Positions 1-11,420 of a stretch of 64,000 bases of DNA are shown piece after piece. A model generated the notes under the pieces. That model made no database searches, was not told the origin of the DNA, and saw only the letters and a program-made list of their open reading frames with translations. Origin of the DNA: Lineus longissimus (Eukaryota > Nemertea > Pilidiophora > Heteronemertea > Lineidae); the NCBI RefSeq assembly GCF_910592395.1, contig NC_088319.1, positions 7,070,001 to 7,134,000 of the forward strand. Direction: 5' to 3'. A program made the translations under genes and the position numbers. Position 1 is the first letter of the stretch. Each line of letters starts with the position of its first letter.

Positions 1-735
1 CTCGTCGCATCCAATCACGCTTATTTAGGTTATACAGAGTCGAGATGACCGATATGACAATCTGAGACCGCAATTTTGAGATTCTGCAATAATTACTTGT
101 CATTCGACTAGCAATATAACAAAACAGGCGATGAAAGTCGGTCGGCGATGGCGGTCATCGCGACCGATCACGCTCACTTTGGTTATGCAGAGTTGAAATG
201 ACCTATGGTCAAACTGAGACCGCAATTTTGAGATTCTGCGATGATTAGTTGTCATTAGACTAGCAATATTACACTACTGGCGATGAAAGTCGATCGGCGA
301 TGGCACTCGTCGCGTCCAATCACGCTCACATTGGTTATGCAGAGTCGAGATGACCTATGGTCAAACTGAGACCGCAATTTCGAGATTCTGCGATGATTAG
401 TTGTCATTAGACTAGCGATATTACACTACTGGTGATGAAAGTCGGTTGGCGATGGCGCTCGTCGCGACCGATCACGCTCACTTTGGTTATGCAGAGTCGA
501 AATGACCTATGGTCAAACTGACACCGCAATTTTGAGATTCTACGATGATTAGTTGTCATTAGACTAGCAATATTACACTACTGGCGATGAAAGTCAGTCG
601 GCGATGGTGCTCGTCGCATCCAATCCATACACATTGGTTATGCAGAGTCGTGATGACCTATTTTCAAACTGAGACCACAATTTCGAGATTCTGCGATGAT
701 TACTTGTCATTAGACTAGCAATATTACACTACTGG
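1..735. repeat. Ten-monomer offset duplication, left copy (partner 1521-2255)
   Basis: Positions 1-735 and 1521-2255 align at a constant 1,520-bp offset. Both hold CTTATTTAGGTTATAC, CTGCAATAATTAC and ACAAAACAGG, and the same monomer order follows. Differences include GCGGTCATC against GCCTTCATC and several single-base changes, so this pair is older than the near-identical blocks farther right. Past 735 the two sides carry different monomer classes. Confidence 0.8.
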
Positions 736-3477
736 CGATGAAAGTCTGTCGGCGATGGCGCTCGTCGCGTCCAATCACGCTCACATTGGTTATGCAGAGT
801 CGAGATGACCTATGATCAAACTGAGACCACAATTTCGAGATTCTGCGATGATTAGTTGTCATTAGACTAGCAATATTACACTACTGGCGATGAAAGACGG
901 TCGGCGATGGCGCTCGTCGTGTCCAATCACACTCACATTGGTTATGCAGAGTCGAGATGACCTATGGTCAAACTGAGACCGCAATTTCGAGATTCTGCGA
1001 TGATTACTGTCTTTGACTAGCAATATTATACTACTGGCGACGAAAGTCGGTCGGCGATGGCGTTCGTCGCATCCAATCACACTTATTTTGGTTATACAGA
1101 GTCGAGATGACCGATATGACAATCTGAGACCGCAATTTCGAGATTCTGCGATGATTACTTGTTATTTGACTAGCAATATTACACTACAGGCGATGAAAGT
1201 CGGTCGGCGATGGCGCTCGTCGCGTCCAATCACGCTCATTTTATTTATACATAGTCGAGATGCTCGATTTGACAATCTGAGACCTCAATTTCGAGATTTT
1301 GCGATGATTACTTGTCATTAGACTAGCAATATTACACTACTGGCGACGAAAGTCGGTCGGCGATCGCACTCGTCGCGTCCCATCACGCTCACATTGGTTA
1401 TGCAGAGTCGAGATGACCTATGGTCAAACTGAGACTGCAATTTCGAGATTCTGCGATGATTACTTGTCATTAGACTAGCAATATTACACTACTGGCGTTG
1501 AAAGTCGGTCGGCGATGGCGCTCGTCGCATCCAATCACGCTTATTTAGGTTATACAGAGTCGAGATGACCGATATGACAATCTGAGACCGCAATTTCGAG
1601 ATTCTGCAATAATTACTTGTCATTCGACTAGCAATATTACAAAACAGGCGATGAAAGTCGGTCGGCGATGGCCTTCATCGCGACCGATCACGCTCACTTT
1701 GGTTATGCAGAGTTGAAATGACCTATGGTCAAACTGAGACCGCAATTTTGAGATTCTGCGATGATTAGTTGTCATTAGACTAGCAATATTACACTACTGG
1801 CGATGAAAGTCGATCGGCGATGGCACTCGTCGCGTCCAATCACGCTCACATTGGTTATGCAGAGTCGAGATGACCTATGGTCAAACTGAGACCGCAATTT
1901 CGAGATTCTGCGATGATTAGTTGTCATTAGACTAGCGATATTACACTACTGGTGATGAAAGTCGGTTGGCGATGGCGCTCGTCGCGACCGATCACGCTCA
2001 CTTTGGTTATGCAGAGTCGAAATGACCTATGGTCAAACTGAGACCGCAATTTTGAGATTCTGCGATGATTAGTTGTCATTAGACTAGCAATATTACACTA
2101 CTGGCGATGAAAGTCGGTCGGCGATGGCGCTCGTCGCGTCCAATCACGCTCACATTGGTTATGCAGAGTCGTGATGACCTATGATCAAACTGACACCACA
2201 ATTTCGAGATTCTGCGATGATTACTTGTCATTAGACTAGCAATATTACACTACTGGCGATGAAAGTCGGTCGGCGATGGCGCTCGTCGCATCCGATCACG
2301 CTTATTTTGGTTATACAGAGTCGAGATGACCGATATGACAATCTGAGACCGCAATTTCGAGATTCTGCAATGATTACTTGTCATTCGACTAGCAATATTA
2401 CACTACAGGCGATGAAAGTCGGTCGGCGATGGCTCTCGTCGCTTCCAATCATGCTCATTTTGGTTATACATAGTCGAGATGCTCGATTTGACAATCTGAG
2501 ACCTCAATTTCGAGATTTTGCGATGATTACTTGTCATTTGACTAGCAATATTACACTACTGGCGACGAAAGTCGGTCGGCGATCGCGCTCGTCGCGTCCA
2601 ATCACGCTCATTTTGGTTATACAGAGTCGAGATGACCGATTTGACAATCTGAGACCGCAATTTCGAGATTCTGCGATGATTACTTGTCATTAGACTAGCA
2701 ATATTACAAAACAGGCGATGAAAGTCGGTCGGCGATGGCGCTCATCGCGACCGATCACGCTCACTTTGGTTATGCAGAGTTGAAATGACCTATGGTCAAA
2801 CTGAGACCGCAATTTTGAGATTCTGCGATGATTAGTTGTCATTAGACTAGCAGTATTACACTACTGGCGATGAAAGTCGATCGGCGATGGCACTCGTCGC
2901 GTCCAATCACGCTCACATTGGTTATGCAGAGTCGAGATGACCTATGGTCAAACTGAGACCGCAATTTCGAGATTCTGCGATGATTAGTTGTCATTAGACT
3001 AGCGATATTACACTACTGGTGAAGAAAGTCGGTTGGCGATGGCGCTCGTCGCGACCGATCAAGCTCACTTTGGTTATGCAGAGTCGAAATGACCTATGGT
3101 CAAACTGAGACCGCAATTTTGAGATTCTGCGATGATTAGTTGTCATTAGACTAGCAATATTACACTACTGGCGATGAAAGTCGGTCGGCGATGGCGCTCG
3201 TTGCGTCCAATCACGCTCACATTGGTTATGCAGAGTCGTGATGACCTATGATCAAACTGACACCACAATTTCGAGATTCTGCGATGATTACTTGTCATTA
3301 GACTAGCAATATTACACTACTGGCGATGAAAGTCGGTCGGCGATGGCGCTCGTTGCGTCCAATCACGCTCACATTGGTTATGCAGAGTCGTGATGACCTA
3401 TGATCAAACTGACACCGCAATTTCGAGATTTTGCGATGATTACTTGTCATTAGACTAGCGATATTACACTACTGGCG

Positions 3478-4694
3478 ATGAAAGTCGGTCGGCGATGGCG
3501 CTCGTCGCATCCAATCACACTTATTTTGGTTATACAGAGTCGAGATGACCGATATGACAATCTGAGACCGCAATTTCGAGATTCTGCGATGATTACTTGT
3601 CATTTGACAAGCAATTTTACACTACAGGTGATGAAAGTCGGTCGGCGATGGCGCTCGTCGCATCCAATCACACTTATTTTGGTTATACAGAGTCGAGATG
3701 ACCGATATGACAATCTGAGACCGCAATTTCGAGATTCTGCGATGATTAGTTGTCATTAGACTAGCAATATTACACTACTGACGATGAAAGTCGGTCAGCG
3801 ATGGCGCTCGTCGCGTCCAATCACGCTCACATTGGTTATGCAGAGTCTTGATGACCTATGATCAAACTGACACCACAATTTCAAGATTCTGCGATGATTA
3901 CTTGTCATTAGACTAGCAATATTACACTACTGGCGATGGAAGTCGGTCGGCGATGGCGCTCGTCACGTCCAATCACGCTCACATTGGTTATGCAGAGTCG
4001 AGTGACCTATGATGAAACTGAGACCACAATTTCGAGATTCTGCGATGATTAGTTGTCATTAGACTAGCAATATTACACTACTGGCGAGGAAAGTGGATCG
4101 GCGATGGCACTCGTCGCGTCCAATCACGCTCACATTGGTTATGCAGAGTCGAGATGACCTATGGTCAAACTGAGACCGCAATTTCGAGATTCTGCGATGA
4201 TTAGTTGTCATTAGACTAGCGATATTACACTACTGGTGAAGAAAGTCGGTTGGCAATGGTGCTCGTCGCGACCGATCACGCTCACTTTGGTTATGCAGAG
4301 TTGAAATGACCTATGGTCAAACTGAGACCGCAATTTTGAGATTCTGCGATGATTAGTTGTCATTAGACTAGCAATATTACACTACTGGCGATGAAAGTCG
4401 GTCGGCGATGGCGCTCGTCACGTCCAATCACGCTCACATTGGTTATGCAGAGTCGTGATGACCTTTGATCAAACTGACACCACAATTTCGAGATTCTGCG
4501 ATGATTACTTGTCATTAGACTAGCAATATTACACTACTGGCGATGAAAGTCGGTCGGCGATGGCGCTCAACGCGTCCAATCACGCTCACATTGGTTATGC
4601 AGAATCGAGATGACTTATGATCAAACTGAGACCGCAATTTCGAGATTTTGCGATGATTACTTGTCATTAGACTAGCGATATTACACTACTGGCG
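3478..4694. repeat. Eight-monomer HOR unit A (1,217 bp)
   Basis: The unit opens with two successive monomers carrying CTCGTCGCATCC and CACTTATTTTGG, the second after the unusual GACAAGCAATTTTAC. It continues with GACGATGAAAG, GATGGAAGTC, GAGGAAAGTGGATCGG, GAAGAAAGTCGGTTGGC, a GTCACGTCC monomer and finally one with GCTCAACGCG. It is close to identical to the next unit for the first four monomers. It differs in the second half: the fifth monomer is a hybrid and the GCTCAACGCG monomer is absent next door. Confidence 0.85.
4086..4105. other. Hybrid joint: single-monomer deletion in HOR unit A
   Basis: GAGGAAAGTGGATCGG combines GAGGAAAGT, found at about 5303 in the next unit, with GTGGATCGG, found at about 5463 one monomer later. 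The two flanking monomers of unit B are fused here into one. This is what a one-monomer deletion by misaligned exchange would leave, with GAAAGT as the shared sequence. Confidence 0.8.
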
Positions 4695-5912
4695 ATGAAA
4701 GTCGGTCGGCGATGGCGCTCGTCGCATCCAATCACACTTATTTTGGTTATACAGAGTCGAGATGACCGATATGACAATCTGAGACCGCAATTTCGAGATT
4801 CTGCGATGATTACTTGTCATTTGACAAGCAATTTTACACTACAGGTGATGAAAGTCGGTCGGCGATGGCGCTCGTCGCATCCAATCACACTTATTTTGGT
4901 TATACAGAGTCGAGATGACCGATATGACAATCTGAGACCGCAATTTCGAGATTCTGCGATGATTAGTTGTCATTAGACTAGCAATATTACACTACTGACG
5001 ATGAAAGTCGGTCAGCGATGGCGCTCGTCGCGTCCAATCACGCTCACATTGGTTATGCAGAGTCTTGATGACCTATGATCAAACTGACACCACAATTTCA
5101 AGATTCTGCGATGATTACTTGTCATTAGACTAGCAATATTACACTACTGGCGATGGAAGTCGGTCGGCGATGGCGCTCGTCACGTCCAATCACGCTCACA
5201 TTGGTTATGCAGAGTCGAGTGACCTATGATGAAACTGAGACCACAATTTCGAGATTCTGCGATGATTAGTTGTCATTAGACTAGCAATATTACACTACTG
5301 GCGAGGAAAGTCGGTCGGCGATCTCGCTCGTCGCGTCCAATCACGCTCATTTTGGTTATACATAGTCGAGATGCTCGATTGGACAAACTGAGACCGCAAT
5401 TTTCAGATTCTGCAATGATTAGTTGTCATTAGACTAGCAATATTACACTACTGGCGATGAAAGTGGATCGGCGATGGCACTCGTCGCGTCCAATCACGCT
5501 CACATTGGTTATGCAGAGTCGAGATGACCTATGGTCAAACTGAGACCGCAATTTCGAGATTCTGCGATGATTAGTTGTCATTAGACTAGCGATATTACAC
5601 TACTGGTGAAGAAAGTCGGTTGGCAATGGTGCTCGTCGCGACCGATCACGCTCACTTTGGTTATGCAGAGTTGAAATGACCTATGGTCAAACTGAGACCG
5701 CAATTTTGAGATTCTGCGATGATTAGTTGTCATTAGACTAGCAATATTACACTACTGGCGATGAAAGTCGGTCGGCGATGGCGCTCGTCACGTCCAATCA
5801 CGCTCACATTGGTTATGCAGAGTCGTGATGACCTATGATCAAACTGACACCACAATTTCGAGATTCTGCGATGATTACTTGTCATTAGACTAGCAATATT
5901 ACACTACTGGCG
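4695..5912. repeat. Eight-monomer HOR unit B (1,218 bp)
   Basis: The first four monomers repeat unit A almost base for base, including GACAAGCAATTTTAC. The fifth, at about 5304, reads GAGGAAAGTCGGTCGG with GATCTCGCTCG and the T3-like CTCGATTGGAC; the sixth reads GATGAAAGTGGATCGG. In unit A these two are replaced by a single hybrid monomer. Unit B ends on the GTCACGTCC monomer and lacks the GCTCAACGCG one, so both units count eight by different routes. Confidence 0.85.
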
Positions 5913-7139
5913 ATGAAAGTTGGTCGGCGATGGCGCTCGTCGCATCCAATCACGCTTATTTTGGTTATACAGAGTCGAGATGACCGATATGACAATCTGA
6001 GACCGCAATTTCGAGATTCTGCAATGATTACTTGTCATTCGACTAGCAATATTACACTACAGGCGATGAAAGTCGGTCGGCGATGGCGCTCGTCGCTTCC
6101 AATCATGCTCATTTTGGTTATACATAGTCGAGATGCTCGATTTGACAATCTGAGACCGCAATTTCGAGATTTTGTGATGATTACTTGTCATTAGACTAGC
6201 AATATTACACTACTGGCGACGAAAGTCGGTCGGCGATCGCGCTCGTCGCGTCCAATCACGCTCATTTTGGTTCTTTGGTTATGCAGAGTCGAGATGACCG
6301 ATTTGACAATCTGAGACCGCAATTTCGAGATTCTGCGATGATTACTTGTCATTAGACTAGCAATATTACACTACAGGCGATCAAAGTTGGTCGGCGATGG
6401 CGCTCATCGCGACCGATCACGCTCACTTTGGTTATGCAGAGTTGAAATGACCTATGGTCAAACTGAGACCGCAATTTTGAGATTCTGCGATGATTAGTTG
6501 TCATTAGACTAGCAATATTACACTACTGGCGATGAAAGTCGATTGGTGATGGCACTCGTCGCGTCCAATCACGCTCACATTGGTTATGCAGAGTCGAGAT
6601 GACCTTTGGTCAAACTGAGACCGCAATTTCGAGATTCTGCGATGATTAGTTGTCATTAGACTAGCAATATTACACTACTGGCGATGAAAGTCGGTCGGCG
6701 ATGGCGCTCGTCGCGTCCAATCACGCTCACATTGGTTATGCAGAGTCTTGATGACCTATGATCAAACTGACACCACAATTTCGAGATTCTGCGATGATTA
6801 CTTGTCATTAGACTAGCAATATTACACTACTGGCGATGAAAGTCGGTCGGCGATGGCGCTCGTCACGTCCAATCACGCTCACATTGGTTATGCAGAGTCG
6901 AGTGACCTATGATGAAACTGAGACCACAATTTCGAGATTCTGCGATGATTAGTTGTCATTAGACTAGCAATATTACACTACTGGCGACGAAAGTCGGTAT
7001 GCGATCGCGCTCGTCGCGTCCAATCACGCTCATTTTGGTTATACATAGTCGAGATGCTCGATTGGACAAACTGAGACCGCAATTTTGAGATTCTGCAATG
7101 ATTAGATGTCATTAGACTAGCAATATTACACTACTGGCG
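5913..7139. repeat. Eight-monomer HOR unit C, with an 8-bp insertion
   Basis: The unit starts with GATGAAAGTTGGTCGG and GTCGCATCC, closer to the 2259 unit than to the 3478 or 4695 units. It is about 1,227 bp, the excess being mainly an insertion at 6271. The later part carries the GTCACGTCC monomer and a T3-like monomer with GTCGGTATGCGATCGC. After it the C-type monomers begin. Confidence 0.78.
6263..6284. other. 8-bp insertion, repeated TTTGGTT
   Basis: CATTTTGGTTCTTTGGTTAT replaces CATTTTGGTTAT. The inserted bases repeat TTTGGTT with a C before it, as expected from slippage. Found once in the window. Confidence 0.9.
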
Positions 7140-7576
7140 ATGAAAGTCAGTCTGCGGTGGGCCTCGTCGCGTCCAATCACGCTTATTTTGGTTATACAGA
7201 GTCGAAATGACCGATTTGACAATCTGAGACCTCAATTTCGAGATTCTGCGATGATTTCTTGTCATTCTACTAGCAATATTACACTACAGGCGATGAAAGT
7301 CGGTCGGCGATGGCGCTCATCGCGACTGATCACGCTCATTTTGGTTATACAGAGTCGAGATGACCGATTTGACAAATTGAGACCGCAATTTTGAGATTCT
7401 GCGATGATTAGTTGTCATTAGACTAGCAATATTACACTACTGGCGATGAAAGTCGGTCGGCCATGGCGCTCGTCACGTCCAATCACGCTCACATTCGTTA
7501 TGCAGAGTCGAGATGACCTATGGTCAAACTGAGACCGCAATTTCGAGATTCTGCGATGATTAGTTGTCATTCGATA

Positions 7577-7880
7577 GCGATATTACACTACTGGCGATGA
7601 AAGTCAGTCAGCGATGGCGCTCATCACGACTGATCACGCTCATTTTGGTTACACAGAGTCGAGATGACCGATTGGACAAATTGAGACCACAATTTCGATA
7701 CTCTGCGATGATAAGTTGTCATTCGATAGCAATATTACACTACTGGCGATGAAAGTCAGTCGGCGATGCCGCTCATCGCGACCAATCACGCTCACTTTTA
7801 TTATGCAGAGTCGAGATGACCTATGGTCAAACTGAGACCGCAATTTCAAGATTCTGCGATGATTACTTGTCATTAGACTA
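7577..7880 (+). repeat. Dimer with CATTCGATAGC ends and CTTTTATTATG
   Basis: Two consecutive 152-bp monomers share CATTCGATAGC at their left borders, CGATACTCTGCGATGATAAG between them, and GATGCCGCTCATCGCG with CTCACTTTTATTATG (or TATTATAC) in the second. The CTTTTATTAT motif occurs eight times, near 7795, 11765, 12525, 14045, 16325, 17085, 21350 and 34315, and never after 34.4 kb. At 11.7 and 16.3 kb only the right half is present, joined to a different left neighbour, so the dimer has been cut and rejoined there. Confidence 0.88.
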
Positions 7881-8491
7881 GCAATATTACACTACTGGCG
7901 ACGAAAGTCGGTCGGCGATCGCGCTCGTCGTGTCCAATCACACTCATTTTGGTTAAACAGAGTCGAGATGCTCGATTGGAAAAAATGAGACCGCAATTTT
8001 GAGATTCTGCAATGATTAGTTGTCATTAGACTAGCAATATTACACTACTGGCGATGAAAGTCAGTCGGCGATGGCGCTCGTCGCGTCCAATCACGCTCAT
8101 TTTGGTTATAGATAGTCGAGATGCTCGATTGGACAAACTGAGACCGCAATTTTGAGATTCTGCGATGATTAGTTGTCATTAGACTAGCAATATTACACTA
8201 GTGGCGACGAAAGTCGGTCGGCGATCGCGCTCGTTGCGTCCAATCACACTCATTTTGGTTATACAGAGTCGAGATGACCGATTTGACAAACTGTGACCGC
8301 AATTTCGAGATTCTGCGATGATTACTTGTCATTAGACTAGCAATATTACACTACTGGCGATGAATATCGGTCGGCGATGGCGCTCGTCGTGTCCAATCAC
8401 ACTCACATTGGTTATGCAGAGTCGAGATGACCTATGGTCAAACCGAGACCACAATTTTGAGATTCTGCGATGATTAGTTGTCATTAGACTA

Positions 8492-8647
8492 GCAATATTA
8501 CATACACTACTGGCGATGAAAGTCGGTCGGCGATGGCGCTCGTCGAGTCCAATCACGCTCATTTTGGTTATACAGAGTCGAGATGACCTATGGTCAAACT
8601 GAGACCGCAATTTCGAGATTCTGCGATGATTACTTGTCATTAGACTA
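8492..8647 (+). repeat. T4 monomer, 156 bp, with 4-bp insertion (TTACATACAC)
   Basis: The start reads TTACATACACTAC instead of TTACACTAC, a 4-bp insertion that looks like local duplication. I located 19 copies, with the CATACAC at about 8501, 10791, 22509, 24799, 27546, 30140, 35475, 37765, 39598, 41738, 44181, 47539, 49829, 51053, 51514, 53804, 55636, 57012 and 58236. All are linked to CGAGTCC, or a recombinant of it, further along the monomer. This is the best single marker for B-type units. It is absent from 1-8.4 kb, 11-22 kb and after 58.4 kb. Confidence 0.93.
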
Positions 8648-11420
8648 GCAATATTACACTACTGGCGACGAAAGTCGGTCGGCGATCGCGCTCGTTGCGT
8701 CCAATCACACTCATTTTGGTTATACAGAGTCGAGATGACCGATTTGACAAACTGAGACCGCAATTTCGAGATTCTGCGATGATTACTTGTCATTAGACTA
8801 GGAATATTACACTACTGGCGATGAAAGTCGGTCGGCGATGGCGCTCGTCACGTCCAATCACGCTCACATTGGTTATGCAGAGTCGAGATGACCTATGGTC
8901 AAACTGAGACCACAATTTCGAGATTCTGCGATGATTAGTTGTCATTAGACTAGCAATATTACACTTCTGGCGATGAAAGTCGGTCGGCGATGGTGCTCGT
9001 CGTGTCCAATCACACTCACATTGGTTATGCACAGTCGAGATGACCTATGGTCAAACCGAGACCACAATTTTGAGATTCTGCGATGATTAATTGTCATTAG
9101 AATAGCAATATTACACTACTGGCGATGAAAGTCGGTCGGCGATGGCGCTCGCCGCGTCCAATCACGCTCATTTTGGTTATACAGAGTCGAGATGACCTAT
9201 GGTCAAACTGAGACCGCAATTTCGAGATTCTGCGATGATTACTTGTCATTAAGACTAGCAATATTACACTACTGGCGACGAAAGTCGGTCGGCGATCGCG
9301 CTCGTTGCGTCCAATCACACTCATTTTGGTTATACAGAGTCGAGATGACCGATTTGACAAACTGAGACCGCAATTTCAAGATTCTGCGATGATTACTTGT
9401 CATTAGACTAGCAATATTACACTACTGGCGATGAAAGTCGGTCGGCGATGGCGCTCGTCACGTCCAATCACGCTCACATTGGTTATGCAGAGTCGAGATG
9501 ACCTATGGTCAAACTGAGACCACAATTTCGAGATTCTGCGATGATTAGTTGTCATTAGACTAGCAATATTACACTACTGGCGATGAAAGTCGGTCGGCGA
9601 TGGCGCTCGTCGTGTCCAATCACACTCACATTGGTTATGCAGAGTCGAGATGACCTATGGTCAAACCGAGACCACAATTTTGAGATTCTGCGATGATTAG
9701 TTGTCATTAGACTAGCAATATTACACTACTGGCGATGAAAGTCGGTCAGCGATGGCGCTCGTCGCGTCCAATCACGCTCATTTTGGTTATACAGAGTCGA
9801 GATGACCTATGGTCAAACTAAGACCGTAATTTCGAGATTCTGCGATGATTACTTGTCATTAAGACTAGCAATATTACACTACTGGCGACGAAAGTCGGTC
9901 GGCGATCGCGCTCGTCGCGTCCAATCACGCTCATTTTGGTTATAGATAGTCGAGATGCTCGATTGGACAAACTGAGACCGCAATTTTGAGATTCTGCGAT
10001 GATTAGTTGTCATTAGACTAGCAATATTACACTAGTGGCGACGAAAGTCGGTCGGCGATCGCGCTCGTTGCGTCCAATCACACTCATTTTGGTTATACAG
10101 AGTCGAGATGACGGATTTGACAAACTGGGACCGCAATTTCGAGATTCTGCGATGATTACTTGTCATTAGACTAGCAATATTACACTACTGGCGATGAAAG
10201 TCGGTCGGCGATGGCGCTCGTCACGTCCAATCACGCTCACATTGGTTATGCAGAGTCAAGATGACCTATGATCAAACTGAGACTGCAATTTCGAGATTCT
10301 GCGATGATTAGTTGTCATTAAACTAGCGATATTACACTACTGGCGATAAAAGTCTATCGGCGATGGCGCTCGTCGCGACCGATCACACTCACTTTGGTTA
10401 TGCAGGGTCGAAATGACCTATGGTCAAACTGAGACTGCAATTTTGAGATTCTGCGATGATTAGTTGTCATTAGACTAGCAATATTACACTACTGGCGATG
10501 AAAGTCGGTCGGCGATGGCGCTCGTCGCGTCCAATCACGCTCAGATTGGTTATGCAGAGTCGTGATGACCTATGATCAAACTGAGACCACAATTTTGAGA
10601 TTCTGCGATGATTACTTGTCATTAGACTAGCAATATTACACTACTGGCGATGAAAGTCGGTCGGCGATGGCGCTCGTCGTGTCCAATCACACTCACATTG
10701 GTTATGCAGAGTCGAGATGACCTATGGTCAAACTGAGACCACAATTTTGAGATTCTGCGATGATTAGTTGTCATTAGACTAGCAATATTACATACACTAC
10801 TGGCGATGTAAGTCGGTTGGCGATGGCGCTCATCGAGTCCAATCACGCTCATTTTGGTTATACAGAGTCGAGATGACCTATGGTCAAACTGAGACCGCAA
10901 TTTCGAGATTCTGCGATGATTACTTGTCATTAGACTAGCAATATTACACTACTGGCGACGAAAGTCGGTCGGCGATCGCGCTCGTCGCGTCCAATCACGC
11001 TCATTTTGGTTATACATAGTCGAGATGCTCGATTGGACAAACTGAGACCGCAATTTTGAGATTCTGCGATGATTAGTTGTCATTAGACTAGCAATATTAC
11101 ACTAGTGGCGACGAAAGTCGGTCGGCGATCGCGCTCGTTGCGTCCAATCACACTCATTTTGGTTATACAGAGTCGAGATGACCGATTTGACAAACTGTGA
11201 CCGCAATTTCGAGATTCTGCGATGATTACTTGTCATTAGACTAGCAATATTACACTACTGGCGATGAAAGTCGGTCGGCGATGGCGCTCGTCACGTCCAA
11301 TCACGCTCACATTGGTTATGCAGAGTCGAGATGACCTATGGTCAAACTGAGACCACAATTTCGAGATTCTGCGATGATTAGTTGTCATTAGACTAGCAAT
11401 ATTACACTACTGGCGATGAA

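Larger units (their letters stand above)
1..7140. repeat. Left domain: divergent monomers, ~1,218-bp eight-monomer HOR
   Basis: This domain has its own linked variants: CTTATTT.GGTTATACAG with GATATGACAATCTGAG, GGTTGGCGATGG, GTGAAGAAAG and CATTCGACTAG. It also shows more private substitutions than the rest, such as CCAATCCATAC near 625 and GGCCTTCATC near 1671. The marker ACAAAACAGG occurs near 121, 1641 and 2708. From about 2.26 kb units of eight monomers repeat with starts near 2259, 3478, 4695 and 5913. Lower uniformity suggests older or less recently homogenised array, possibly toward an edge; that is inference. Confidence 0.85.
7141..11420. repeat. First B-type domain, with C-type monomers at its left end
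   Basis: It opens with a short C-type run (CTTATTTTGG, GATTTCTTGTCATTCTAC, then the CATTCGATAGC dimer) and passes to B-type order at about 7.9 kb. Its T4 copies lie at 8501 and 10791, 2,290 bp apart. From about 8.3 to 11.0 kb the block matches 22.3-25.0 kb at a constant offset of 14,008 bp; the preceding 7.14-7.9 kb matches 20.7-21.4 kb at 13,553 bp. The 455-bp difference means about three monomers were gained or lost between the two parts. Confidence 0.85.
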
